64,000 nucleotides of DNA from Cohaesibacter intestini (GTDB lineage Bacteria > Pseudomonadota > Alphaproteobacteria > Rhizobiales > Cohaesibacteraceae): contig NZ_QODK01000002.1 of the NCBI RefSeq assembly GCF_003324485.1, positions 806,001 through 870,000 on the forward strand, in the 5' to 3' direction. The notes below the pieces were generated by a model that saw only the letters and a list, made by a program, of their open reading frames with translations, searched no databases and had not been told where the DNA came from. This document shows, piece after piece, positions 26,237 through 35,112 of the stretch (positions are counted from its first letter, which is position 1; each line of letters starts with the position of its first letter). Position numbers and translations under genes: made by a program.

Positions 26237-26967
26237 GTGAGATCATCGCGCTGATCCCGGCCCGTGGCGGCTCCAAAGGGGTGCCGAACAAAAATATCCG
26301 CCCGCTGGCCGGTCACAGCCTGCTCGAATGGTCCATCGCCGCTTGCCTCAAATCCAAGCGCATCGACCGCACCATCGTGACGACGGATTCTGAGGAGTAT
26401 CGCCAATTGGCTTTGTCCCTCGGAGCTGAAGCCCCCTTCCTGCGCCCAGCCGAAATCTCGCAAGATCGCTCGCAGGATATCGAATTTGTCCTCCATGCGC
26501 TGGATTGGCTGAAAGAGCATGACAGCGAGCCACGCCTGATTGTCCAGATCCGCCCGACCACACCGATGCGCGACCCGGCGCTGATTGATGCGGCGATTGC
26601 CGCCTTTGAGGCCTCCAGCACAGCCACCTCCCTGCGCTCGGTTCATGAAATGTCGGAATCGGCCTACAAGACCTTCGAGATCAATCAAGATGGCATTTTG
26701 GCCTGCGTTGGCACCGGCAGCACGGCACTCGACGCTGCCAACCGGGCGCGACAGGCCTGCCCGACCACCTATTTCCCCAATGGCTATGTCGATGTGCTTT
26801 CGACCGACTTCATCCGTCGCACCGGATTGATGAATGGCGACCATGTTCTGCCCTTCCTCACCCCGGTCTCCCTTGAAGTCGATAGCGAAGACGATTTCCG
26901 CCATATCGAATATCGGGTCAGCCAAGAACCCGAAATCCTAGACCTTCTGTTTGATGAGGCCCCTTGA
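26233..26967 (+). CDS. neuA: CMP-ulosonate cytidylyltransferase, NeuA-like
   Basis: The protein is 244 aa. It begins with the acylneuraminate cytidylyltransferase signature IPARGGSKGVPNKNI (about 8-22) and has the conserved IVTTDSEEY and QIRPTTPMRDP blocks (about 48-57 and 97-108). It should activate the NeuB product as a CMP-sugar for transfer. The length is typical of single-domain NeuA. It starts inside the end of gmhA and ends overlapping the aminotransferase start by one base, so all three are co-translated. Confidence 0.88.
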   Translation: MSEIIALIPARGGSKGVPNKNIRPLAGHSLLEWSIAACLKSKRIDRTIVTTDSEEYRQLALSLGAEAPFLRPAEISQDRSQDIEFVLHALDWLKEHDSEPRLIVQIRPTTPMRDPALIDAAIAAFEASSTATSLRSVHEMSESAYKTFEINQDGILACVGTGSTALDAANRARQACPTTYFPNGYVDVLSTDFIRRTGLMNGDHVLPFLTPVSLEVDSEDDFRHIEYRVSQEPEILDLLFDEAP

Positions 26968-28346
26968 TGGCGCACCAGCTTTTCTCCCGCGACCCGCAAC
27001 AGGTCGCCCCGGTCGACACGGCCCACCGGACGATCAAGACGACCATCCCCTGCCCCGGCACCGCCGAGATTTTGGCCCGCCTCGATGAAACCGAGAGCCG
27101 CTCCATGCATGGCCAGCTGCCTTTGGTCTGGGATAGCGCGATCAATTACAATGTGTTTGATGCGGCAGGCAACAAATGGATCGACTTCACCTCCTGCATC
27201 TTTGTCGCCAATGTCGGCCATTCCAACCCGCATCTTTCGAGCGCCATTGCCGCCACATTGGATAAGCCGCTTTATAGCTGCTACGCCTATGGCAACGAGG
27301 TCCGCGCCCGCTATCTCGAAAAATTGCTGGCCTTTGCTGGCAAGCCATTTGAGAAAGCATTTCTTTTGTCTGCGGGCACCGAGGCCACCGAAGCGGCTTT
27401 GAAGCTGATGCGCATGCATGGCCAGTCGGTCGGCAAAAAGCGTGGCGGCATCATCACCATCCAGAATAACTGGCATGGCCGCACCCTCGGCGCTCAAATG
27501 TTGAGCTCGAATGTCGGCCAGAAAAGCTGGATCGGCACCCTCGACCCGGACATTCATCACATTCCCTTCCCCTATCCGTGGGAGACCAACGACAAGACCG
27601 GCCTCGACATCCTCGACAAGGGCCTTGCCGAGCTGGCGGACAAGGGCATTGATCTGGCCACCGACATTGCTGGTTTCATGTTGGAGACCTTTCAAGGCTG
27701 GGGCGCGGTCTTCTATCCCAAGGACTATGTGCAGGCCATCAAGGCGATCTGCGACAAGCATAATATCCTGCTGGCCTTTGACGAAATGCAGGCCGGGTTC
27801 GCCCGCTGCGGCAAGGCCTTTGGCTATCAGCATTATGAGGTCGAACCCGATCTCATTTGCGTTGGTAAGGGCATGGGCGGCGGCGTGCCGATTTCCGGCG
27901 TCATCGGTCGCAAGCACATTATGGACCTGCCCGACATTGGCAATATGAGCAGCACCCATTCCGCCAACCCGCTCTGCTGCGCCGCTGGCCTTGCGGTGCT
28001 GGAGGAAATCGAGAGCAAAAATCTGATTGAGGAATCCCGCCGCAAGGGCGAGCTTCTATTTGCCGAGCTGCGCAAGCTGGAAGCCCGCTTCCCGCACCGG
28101 ATGGGGCCGTCTCTGGGCCATGGCCTGCTGGCTGCGATCTTCTTTTATAAGCCCGGCACGCGCGAGGCCGACGGGGCCTTTGGCAGCAAGGTCTGTGAAC
28201 TTGCCATGCAGAAGGGCCTGCTGATGGTTCATACCGGACGCGAATCCATCAAGCTTGGCCCACCGTTGACCATCCCCGACGACGCCATTCTTGAAGCCAT
28301 GGCGGTCTTGGGCGAGTGCATCGCAGAAGTGGACGCCGACGCATGA
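26967..28346 (+). CDS. Class III PLP-dependent aminotransferase
   Basis: The protein is 459 aa from ATG 26967 (TGATG overlap). It has the fold-type I class III pattern: SAGTEATEAALKLMR (phosphate-binding region), the D272 of LAFDEMQAGF that holds the pyridine nitrogen, and K301 in VGKGMGGGVP as the PLP lysine. Members act on omega-amines, glutamate semialdehyde or sugars. In this position it presumably aminates a keto- or aldehyde-sugar intermediate. Sugar-nucleotide aminotransferases are usually of the DegT/PseC type, so class III is unusual for a glycan locus. It overlaps the VOC gene by four bases. Confidence 0.88.
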   Translation: MAHQLFSRDPQQVAPVDTAHRTIKTTIPCPGTAEILARLDETESRSMHGQLPLVWDSAINYNVFDAAGNKWIDFTSCIFVANVGHSNPHLSSAIAATLDKPLYSCYAYGNEVRARYLEKLLAFAGKPFEKAFLLSAGTEATEAALKLMRMHGQSVGKKRGGIITIQNNWHGRTLGAQMLSSNVGQKSWIGTLDPDIHHIPFPYPWETNDKTGLDILDKGLAELADKGIDLATDIAGFMLETFQGWGAVFYPKDYVQAIKAICDKHNILLAFDEMQAGFARCGKAFGYQHYEVEPDLICVGKGMGGGVPISGVIGRKHIMDLPDIGNMSSTHSANPLCCAAGLAVLEEIESKNLIEESRRKGELLFAELRKLEARFPHRMGPSLGHGLLAAIFFYKPGTREADGAFGSKVCELAMQKGLLMVHTGRESIKLGPPLTIPDDAILEAMAVLGECIAEVDADA

Positions 28347-28780
28347 TCACCAACATCCGTCATACCGGCCTCGTGGTTCAGGATCTCGACAAGAGCCTCC
28401 ATTTCTGGTGCGACGTCATGGGCTTCACAGTGGCCCGACGGATGGACGAAGCAGGACCCCATATCGACGCGATCATGGAGCTTGATGATGTGGCCGTCAC
28501 CACGGTCAAGCTGGCCGCCCCCGATGGCAATCTGCTCGAACTGCTGAAATTCACTTCCCATCCGGACAAGCCGGATTGGGAGGGCAGCCCCGTCAGCACC
28601 GGCCTCACCCATATGGCCTTCACGGTGAGCGATCTGGAAGCCACCTGCGCCACGCTCCTCCAGCATGGAGTCCGGCTGCATTCCGACATCCAAGTTTCCC
28701 CCGATGGCATGGCCAAGCTGGTTTATTGCCGCGGCCCGGAAGGCCTGATCCTCGAACTTGTGGAGATGATCGCTTCATGA
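28343..28780 (+). CDS. VOC-superfamily (glyoxalase-like) protein
   Basis: The protein is 145 aa from ATG 28343 (ATGA overlap). It contains two beta-alpha-beta-beta-beta modules, with metal-ligand-type residues in IRHTGLVV (His 6), LLELLKF, LTHMAFTV and LILELVEMI. The layout is that of methylmalonyl-CoA epimerase and glyoxalase I relatives. Such a metal enzyme could epimerise or isomerise a sugar intermediate; the substrate is not predictable. Its stop overlaps the following methyltransferase. Confidence 0.8.
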   Translation: MITNIRHTGLVVQDLDKSLHFWCDVMGFTVARRMDEAGPHIDAIMELDDVAVTTVKLAAPDGNLLELLKFTSHPDKPDWEGSPVSTGLTHMAFTVSDLEATCATLLQHGVRLHSDIQVSPDGMAKLVYCRGPEGLILELVEMIAS

Positions 28781-29439
28781 CCCGACACTCCATCGATTGG
28801 CATACCAAGCAGGATGAGGATTATCTCCAGCTCTGCATTGACCGCCTGTCCCAGCCACCGCTCTTCTGGGTGGAGCAATTCGTCACCTTCATCAATGAAA
28901 AGACCGCTGACTGGGGGGACAATCCGCGCAAGGTCAATGACATTGGCTGCTGCACCGGGGCCTTCAATGTCGGCCTGCGTGAGTTGGGCCAATGCCCGAT
29001 TGATTATCAGGGCTATGACATTTCCCAGACCTATCTCGACATTGCCCGCCTGCATTTCCCCAAGCGCCCCTTCGAGCTGCTCGATATTGGCCAAAGCAAG
29101 CCGCGTGAGACCGACATTTCGGTCATGTCCGGCACGCTGGAACATGTCGATGAGTGGCAAAGCGCCCTTTCTCATATCTGCCAGACCACCAAACGTTTCG
29201 TGCTAATGCGCACCTTCCTTGGCACCAGCTTTGAGGTCGGCCACTATTCCCAGCCCGGCGCGGACCATTCCTACCCGATCTATCAATTCACCTTCCAGCA
29301 GCTGCATGAAGAAGCCGAAAAGCATGGCTTCTCGGTGGAAATGATGCGCGACAAGGCCACGGATTCCATTGCCAAATATCTCGGCTGCGGCATCACCCGC
29401 ACCCAATATGTCTGTCTGCTGACCGCAAAGGGGGCGTAA
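28777..29439 (+). CDS. SAM-dependent methyltransferase
   Basis: The protein is 220 aa, from an ATG within the VOC stop. A Rossmann-type SAM site is seen in NDIGCCTGAFNVGL (about 49-62). An acidic loop follows strand beta-2 (GYDISQTYLDIARL) and MSGTLEHVDEWQ corresponds to the motif after beta-4. These are typical of class I methyltransferases on small molecules or sugars. It is probably an O- or N-methylation step in the same sugar pathway. The gene overlaps the next by one base (TAATG). Confidence 0.8.
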   Translation: MTRHSIDWHTKQDEDYLQLCIDRLSQPPLFWVEQFVTFINEKTADWGDNPRKVNDIGCCTGAFNVGLRELGQCPIDYQGYDISQTYLDIARLHFPKRPFELLDIGQSKPRETDISVMSGTLEHVDEWQSALSHICQTTKRFVLMRTFLGTSFEVGHYSQPGADHSYPIYQFTFQQLHEEAEKHGFSVEMMRDKATDSIAKYLGCGITRTQYVCLLTAKGA

Positions 29440-30413
29440 TGCTTGCCCATCAGATCATTGACGGCCTGACCAAGCCCTGCCCACGCTGTGGCGCGGTCTG
29501 CGATCATGTCCTGACCGCCAAATTGCGCCGGGGCGAAGGGGTGGTCTATCATTGCCCCTCCTGCGACATCGGCTTCCTCGATGGCAAACCCTTCGACGTC
29601 AAAGCCTTCTATGAGACCGAATATCGCAAAAATGTCTCCCACAAGGCGGAAGGCACCGCGACCCATGCGCAAGAGATGTTCACCATCTATAGCCGCTTTC
29701 AGCAGCAGCGCCTCGATTTGATCCTGCCCCATGTGACACCCCAGACGGACCTGTTGGAAATCGGCGCGTCCGCCGGGCAGTTCCTCACCCATCTGGAGGG
29801 CAAGACCAACCGGCTCGCAGCCATTGAGCTGGATAGAGATTGCTGCGCCTTCATGGCCGAACGCTTCGCCTTTGAAATCAGCACCGACTTCTTCGCCGAC
29901 GGCCCCTTTGCCGATCAGCAATTTGATATCGTCTGCTCCTTTCAGGTGTTGGAGCATACGCCCGACCCGGTCGCCTTCCTCAAGGATGTGCACAAGGCCC
30001 TAAAGCCCGGCGGCCGTGCCTTCATCGAGGTGCCGAACCTCTATGACCCTTTGCTGACCACATGGAAGGTCCCCAGCTACACCCAATTCTATTATCACGC
30101 CGAGCATCTTTTCTATTTTTCGGGCGACGCTTTGAAAAAGGCCTGCAAGGACGCCGGCTTTGCGGATGAGGCGATGAGTCTACACTTCGCGCAGGATTAT
30201 AATCTGCTCAATCATCTCCACTGGATCATGAATGACGGCCCGCAAGGCACCTGCGAGATCGGCCTGTCCGAGGTCAAGCTCGAGGGTCATGATCCGGCGC
30301 TGACCTCTTGGCTCAGCGACCAGTTGGCCGCGCTCAATGCAGCTTATATCGACAAGCTGGTGGCCAGCGGCCAAACCTCAAATCTTCTGATCGAATTGGT
30401 GAAAGAGACATGA
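29439..30413 (+). CDS. Sugar-type methyltransferase with N-terminal zinc ribbon
   Basis: The protein is 324 aa. Four cysteines in two CxxC pairs (C14/C17 and C39/C42) form a zinc-ribbon-like head. The SAM-binding domain follows, with LLEIGASAGQFL (about 104-115) and SFQVLEHTPDP (about 168-178). The zinc-finger plus methyltransferase order recalls the TylF/NovU-type C-methyltransferases that act on NDP-sugars, but the C-terminal part here is shorter and different. Overlaps on both sides place it firmly in the sugar operon. Confidence 0.8.
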   Translation: MLAHQIIDGLTKPCPRCGAVCDHVLTAKLRRGEGVVYHCPSCDIGFLDGKPFDVKAFYETEYRKNVSHKAEGTATHAQEMFTIYSRFQQQRLDLILPHVTPQTDLLEIGASAGQFLTHLEGKTNRLAAIELDRDCCAFMAERFAFEISTDFFADGPFADQQFDIVCSFQVLEHTPDPVAFLKDVHKALKPGGRAFIEVPNLYDPLLTTWKVPSYTQFYYHAEHLFYFSGDALKKACKDAGFADEAMSLHFAQDYNLLNHLHWIMNDGPQGTCEIGLSEVKLEGHDPALTSWLSDQLAALNAAYIDKLVASGQTSNLLIELVKET

Positions 30414-31252
30414 TTGGCTTCATTCAGGGCCGCTTGGTCCCACAGGTCAATGGCATGATTCAGGCCTTCCCATGGGAAGACTGGCAAAAGGAAATCGCGC
30501 TCGCTGACAGCATCGGCATCCATTGCATGGAATGGACGCTCGATCAGGCGGGCCTCTATGACAATCCGCTGATGACCGAGCAAGGCCAGGCCGAAATCCG
30601 CGCTCTGTGTGACAAGCATCACCTCACCATCCCGAACCTCACCGGCGATTGCTTCATGCAAGCGCCTTTTTGGAAGGCCGAAAGCGCGGCGGAAAAAACC
30701 GCTCTGCTTGCCGATTTCGAAGCCATCTGCCGGGCTGCCAGCACAGTCGGCATCCGCAACATCGTCGTGCCTCTGGTCGACAATGGTAGCTTGCAGACCG
30801 AAGCTGAAACCGCATGCTTGATCGATGCGCTGCTCGCCCGCAAGGCTTTGTTTGACAGCCTTGGCATCGCCATCCTGTTCGAAAGTGACTTTGCCCCCCA
30901 GCCATTGGCAGAATTCATTGCCAAGCTGCCCGCCCCGACCTTTGGCATCAATTATGACAGCGGCAACAGCGCTGGCATTGGCTATGATGTCAAACAAGAA
31001 TGGGCTGCCTATGGCGAGCGGATTGTCAATCTTCATATCAAAGACCGCCTCTATCAAGGCACCACCGTGCCGCTCGGCTCGGGGGCGGCGGATTTCCCTT
31101 CACTGTTCGCCTGCATGGCGGAAGCCAAGTATTCAGGCGACATCATTCTGCAAACCGCCCGTGCTGCCGATGGCGATCATCTCAGAGCCATTCTCGCCTA
31201 CCGCGCCTTCGTCAAGGACGGGCTGAAGCAGGCGGGAGGCACCTATGATTGA
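30410..31252 (+). CDS. TIM-barrel sugar isomerase/epimerase-like protein
   Basis: The protein is 280 aa from ATG 30410 (ATGA overlap). It belongs to the xylose isomerase-like barrel family: an early MIGFIQGRLV strand and metal-type residues in MEWTLD (Glu), FESDFAP (Glu), FGINYDSGNS (Asp) and VNLHIKDR (His/Asp). This is the second such barrel in the locus; the other is the C-terminal half of the NeuB fusion. It probably interconverts ketose/aldose or epimers. It overlaps the following SDR by eight bases. Confidence 0.82.
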   Translation: MIGFIQGRLVPQVNGMIQAFPWEDWQKEIALADSIGIHCMEWTLDQAGLYDNPLMTEQGQAEIRALCDKHHLTIPNLTGDCFMQAPFWKAESAAEKTALLADFEAICRAASTVGIRNIVVPLVDNGSLQTEAETACLIDALLARKALFDSLGIAILFESDFAPQPLAEFIAKLPAPTFGINYDSGNSAGIGYDVKQEWAAYGERIVNLHIKDRLYQGTTVPLGSGAADFPSLFACMAEAKYSGDIILQTARAADGDHLRAILAYRAFVKDGLKQAGGTYD

Positions 31253-32003
31253 TCTCAAAGGCAAGTCCGTCCTCATCACCGGTTCATCCAAAGGCATTGG
31301 CCTTGCCATCGCCCGCGCCCTGCATCAGGCCGGCTGTCATGTGCTGCTGAATGGCCGCACCGAAGCGCCCCTGAAACAGGCATGCGACAGCCTCGGCGCT
31401 GAGCGCTGTTCCTATGTGGTGGGTGATGTCTCTGATCCGGCAGAGGCGCAAAGAATCGCTGATGCAGCCCGCGCCCGGTTTGGTAGCCTCGATATCCTTG
31501 TCTGCAATGTCGGCTCCGGGGCCTCTGTGCCACCCGGTCAGGAAACAGCCGCCGAATGGCAACGGGTGTTTGCCACCAATCTGTGGAGCACGACAAATAT
31601 GGTGGAAAGCTGTCGCGACCTGATCACCAGACAGACCGGGTCGATCCTCTGCATTTCCTCCATTTGCGGCAATGAAACCATCCCCGGCGCACCCGTCACC
31701 TATTCCACCGCCAAGGCTGCGCTCAATGCTTTTGTCAAAGGCATCGCCCGGCCCTTGGGCAAGGATGGCATTCGCATCAACGCCATCGCGCCGGGCAACA
31801 TCCTGTTTGACGGCTCGGTCTGGCAGCGCAAGCTGGATGAGAATGAAGAAGCCGTTGATCAGATGCTGCAAAAGGATGTGGCGCTTGCCCGTCTGGGCAC
31901 CCCCGAAGAGATCGCCAATCTCACCCTTTGGCTGGCCTCCGGTCAGGCAACCTATGCCACGGGCCAAATCTGGACCCTTGATGGCGGCCAGACCCGCCGC
32001 TGA
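31245..32003 (+). CDS. Short-chain dehydrogenase/reductase
   Basis: The protein is 252 aa, a classical SDR. It has the NAD(P) site TGSSKGIG (12-19), the NVGSG strand, catalytic Ser about 12 residues before Y153, and YxxxK (Y153, K157). The C-terminal segment ATGQIWTLDGGQTRR is standard. It presumably oxidises or reduces a sugar hydroxyl in the pathway. It starts eight bases before the end of the barrel protein gene and ends 22 bases before a second SDR. Confidence 0.88.
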   Translation: MIDLKGKSVLITGSSKGIGLAIARALHQAGCHVLLNGRTEAPLKQACDSLGAERCSYVVGDVSDPAEAQRIADAARARFGSLDILVCNVGSGASVPPGQETAAEWQRVFATNLWSTTNMVESCRDLITRQTGSILCISSICGNETIPGAPVTYSTAKAALNAFVKGIARPLGKDGIRINAIAPGNILFDGSVWQRKLDENEEAVDQMLQKDVALARLGTPEEIANLTLWLASGQATYATGQIWTLDGGQTRR

Positions 32004-32025
32004 CATGACTGAAGGATAGACGTCC

Positions 32026-32859
32026 ATGACCAACAGTGTATTGAGCAGCTTTGATCTAACCGACCGAGTGGCGATCATCACCGGCGGCGCAGGTTTGCTT
32101 GGCCGCAAACATGCCGAGGCTGTGGCTGAGCTTGGCGGCATCCCTTGCCTGCTTGACCTTGATGCGATCCGAGCGGCGGATGCCGCCAAAGATCTGGAAG
32201 CCACCCATGGCTGCCAGACCTTCTCCATTGGCGTCGACATCACCAACCCCGACGCCATCACGGCAGTGCGCGACGCCATTCTGACGCGCTTTGGCCGCAT
32301 TGATATCCTGATCAACAATGCCGCCAACAATCCCAAGATGGAATCCACCGATGGGGCCAACTGGTCGCGCTTTGAGGATTTCCCGCTTCAGATCTGGCAA
32401 GACGACATCTCCGTCGGCCTGACCGGAGCGATGCTCTGCGCGAAAATCTTCGGCACGCACATGGCGCAGAAGGACGGTGGTGTCATTCTCAACATCGCCT
32501 CCGATCTCGGCGTTATCGCCCCAGACCAGCGGATCTATCGCAACGAGGGCGAAAGCGCAGAGACACAAAGCGTCAAGCCCGTCACCTATTCCGTCGTCAA
32601 AGCAGGTCTCATCGGCCTCACCCGCTATCTCGCCACCTATTGGCCCGATAAGGGTGTGCGCGCCAACGCGCTGGCCCCCGGCGGGGTCTATAATGGCCAG
32701 GATGACGCCTTCGTTGAACGCTTGACCAATCTCATCCCCATGGGCCGGATGGCCGACAAGGACGAATATAAGGCCGCCGTTGCCTTCATGATATCGGACG
32801 CATCGAGCTACATGAATGGCACCACCCTTTCCATCGATGGAGGCCGCACCGTCTGGTAG
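32026..32859 (+). CDS. Short-chain dehydrogenase/reductase
   Basis: The protein is 277 aa with a glycine motif TGGAGLLG and catalytic Y188/K192 in the YxxxK pattern, ending TTLSIDGGRTVW. It resembles the SDRs found in ulosonic-acid and capsule loci, including PtmA-type proteins of Campylobacter flagellin glycosylation. AAGGA lies about ten bases before the ATG. A small terminator-like hairpin overlaps its stop codon, suggesting the sugar operon ends here, before the glycosyltransferase. Confidence 0.85.
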   Translation: MTNSVLSSFDLTDRVAIITGGAGLLGRKHAEAVAELGGIPCLLDLDAIRAADAAKDLEATHGCQTFSIGVDITNPDAITAVRDAILTRFGRIDILINNAANNPKMESTDGANWSRFEDFPLQIWQDDISVGLTGAMLCAKIFGTHMAQKDGGVILNIASDLGVIAPDQRIYRNEGESAETQSVKPVTYSVVKAGLIGLTRYLATYWPDKGVRANALAPGGVYNGQDDAFVERLTNLIPMGRMADKDEYKAAVAFMISDASSYMNGTTLSIDGGRTVW

Positions 32860-32870
32860 GGCCTTTTTTT
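32841..32870 (+). terminator. Terminator-like hairpin overlapping the end of the second SDR gene
   Basis: AGGCC (32841-32845) pairs with GGCCT (32860-32864) and is followed by a run of seven T. The stem is short (five pairs, 14-base loop), so termination may be partial, with read-through to the glycosyltransferase 126 bases downstream. Confidence 0.5.
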
Positions 32871-32995
32871 GCACGGGGGACGAATTGTGAATGCGCCCCC
32901 TTTTGCCCTAAACTGGCCCGACTTGACTGATTTGCCCGCCAATCCTTCACCGATCCGGCGGCATCCAGCGACCCGAAACGTAAGGCAGATCCAAC

Positions 32996-34912
32996 ATGCA
33001 AGCTCAGACCGCTGACCGCCTCCAGAAGGCCCAGAAATATCTCGCAGCCGGAAAAGCCGATCGGGCGGAGACAATCTGCCGCAAACTGCTCAAGTCAAAA
33101 GATGGCTATGTCGATATTCGCCTCACCCTGTCCAAGGCCTTGCTGGCGCAGGACAAGCCGGATCAGGCCCTGAAATATCTCTCGGAAGCCGCCAACCATC
33201 AGCCCGACAAACTGGCCCTCCAATCGGCCACCGGCGACCTTGCCTTCCGGATCAAGAAATATGCAGAGGCCATCGATCACTACCAGAAGGCCGTCAGCCT
33301 TGAGCCGTCCAATCCCGACTATTGGTACAGGCTGAGTGATGCCCTGTTTCAGGCTGCCACAGAGAATTTCAAGTCTTATCTGGATCGGGGTGAAGTCACG
33401 CAAAGCGGCGAGACCAAACCTAGAGTCGACTTCTACGACGATGCGATTGCCATCTCCAACAAGGCGATCGAACTCTTCTCTGAAGATGTCCCATTGTTGC
33501 GTCTGGCCGGTGAGATCCTCCTCAAGGCTGGCATCGAGGATGTGGCCATGCTGTGCTTTGAGCGCTGTCTGCCGCTGGACCCCTTCGATCACATTGCCCA
33601 TTATCACTGGCTTGAGTACAAACGCTCCAAGAACGCCAATCAGGAGATTGTCGATTACGCCATTGCGCAAGGCGACCGCATTGCCAACGATGCCATCTGC
33701 AATCGGACCGTCACTTATGCCTATGCCCAGCTTGGCCGCTATGACAAGGCGATGGAGCATATCAACCGCTCGGTCGAACTTGCTCCGAAAAACGACAAAT
33801 TCGTCACCGCCAAAGCGCATATCTATTATCGACTGGGGCAGTTTGAAAAATCGATCACCTACAGCAACAAAGCGCTGCAGCTCAACCCCGAAGCGACCTA
33901 TCCGCATTGGCTGAACTGTCTGTCCAACTGGAAACTAGGCAATCTGCCCGAAGCCCACAAATGCAACCCCTATCGCTTCGAGGTTGCTGACGTCTGCACC
34001 AAGTTCAATTTGAAAAGCCCCCTCTGGCGTGGGGAAAGCCTTGAAGACAAGCGAATTTATGTCTGGTCGGATCAGGGCATCGGTGACATTTTCAAAACGA
34101 CCAGCATGCTGAGGGAAATCACTCCGCATGAAAATGTGATTGTCGCTGTGCAAGACAAATGCATGCCGTTCATCAAGGCCCTGTTCCCCCGGATCGATGT
34201 CCGGCCCCTGCCAACCAAACTGCCAGCCCTGAGCATCGTCAGCAATGCCTTTGGCACCAAACAGAGCCGCAAGAATGAATTCCCATCGATTGAAGAGGAT
34301 TTTGACTGTCAGATCCCGCTTGGCTCACTGATCGAGGTTCTGCGCCCCGAAGTCTCCGATTTCGAAGGCAAAGACAAAATAATGATCCTGCCGGAGGAGC
34401 ATGTCGCCCCCTTCCGCGCGCTCAACATCCTGTCCAATCCAAACACCACCAAGGTCGGCATGGCCTGGTCGAGCAAGACCTTCGGTGACCCGGAAGCCTA
34501 CGGCTATCTGGAACTGGAAGAGCTGTTGGATGTCCTGCGGATGCCCGGTTTCGAATTCTATAACTTCCAGTATACGACCAAGGAGCACGAAATCACGGCT
34601 TTCCGCGAAAAGCACGATGTGCCGCTCTATCATGCGCCGGGTCTTGATCTGATGGATGACATGCTGGAAACCGCCGCCTTTAACAGCTGCATGGATCTGT
34701 TTGTCGGTCCGGGCTCGACCAGTTCGGACATTGCCGGCGCTGTTGGCATCAAGTGCTTGCGTTACGCCCCATGCCACTATCAGGACAATCTGGGCCAACC
34801 CTATGTGCCATGGTTCGCAGATCAGAAGTCCATCGACATTCCATGGGGAGACGACGCGCTCAACTATATCGACGTGATCAAGCAGTGGCTGCTGGACAAT
34901 AAAAAACACTGA
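32996..34912 (+). CDS. flmG: TPR-glycosyltransferase of FlmG architecture, candidate flagellin glycosyltransferase
   Basis: The protein is 638 aa. Residues 1-315 are TPR repeats (for example 77-104, 232-262 and 266-296 with the W-LG-Y-A-P spacing). Residues about 340-635 are a glycosyltransferase domain of the GT41/GT9 style: VWSDQGIGDIFKT (356-368), KVGMAWSSK (486-494) and GPGSTSSDIAGAVG (571-584). In Caulobacter, FlmG has the same order; its TPR part binds flagellin and its transferase part attaches pseudaminic acid. Here the gene sits between a ulosonic-acid locus and two flagellin genes, so I infer it glycosylates the flagellins. AAGG lies ten bases before the ATG. Confidence 0.78.
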   Translation: MQAQTADRLQKAQKYLAAGKADRAETICRKLLKSKDGYVDIRLTLSKALLAQDKPDQALKYLSEAANHQPDKLALQSATGDLAFRIKKYAEAIDHYQKAVSLEPSNPDYWYRLSDALFQAATENFKSYLDRGEVTQSGETKPRVDFYDDAIAISNKAIELFSEDVPLLRLAGEILLKAGIEDVAMLCFERCLPLDPFDHIAHYHWLEYKRSKNANQEIVDYAIAQGDRIANDAICNRTVTYAYAQLGRYDKAMEHINRSVELAPKNDKFVTAKAHIYYRLGQFEKSITYSNKALQLNPEATYPHWLNCLSNWKLGNLPEAHKCNPYRFEVADVCTKFNLKSPLWRGESLEDKRIYVWSDQGIGDIFKTTSMLREITPHENVIVAVQDKCMPFIKALFPRIDVRPLPTKLPALSIVSNAFGTKQSRKNEFPSIEEDFDCQIPLGSLIEVLRPEVSDFEGKDKIMILPEEHVAPFRALNILSNPNTTKVGMAWSSKTFGDPEAYGYLELEELLDVLRMPGFEFYNFQYTTKEHEITAFREKHDVPLYHAPGLDLMDDMLETAAFNSCMDLFVGPGSTSSDIAGAVGIKCLRYAPCHYQDNLGQPYVPWFADQKSIDIPWGDDALNYIDVIKQWLLDNKKH

Positions 34913-35112
34913 CAACATTTGCGACGGAAATGCCACGAAAGCCAGTCACCAGAAGGGAAACTCCCTTCCTTGCGCAAAGCTTTCGTTCGGCAGCCCAGAT
35001 TTATTAAAGTGCAGTTAGCCAATTTGCTGCTTTTTTGATTGTCAGAAATGACAGACCGTAAAATTTCCGCTAGTATAGTTCCCAAGTTTACCTTGTACAC
35101 TTGAGGCTACAC

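Noticed and set aside
26784-27959. 391-codon minus-strand frame opposite neuA and the aminotransferase
   Set aside because: Antisense shadow; the plus-strand genes have catalytic motifs and overlapping starts and stops.
20931-32859. Sugar locus as a recent horizontally acquired island
   Set aside because: Base composition and codon use look like the flanking flagellar genes, and no integrase, tRNA or direct repeats flank it. Older transfer cannot be excluded.
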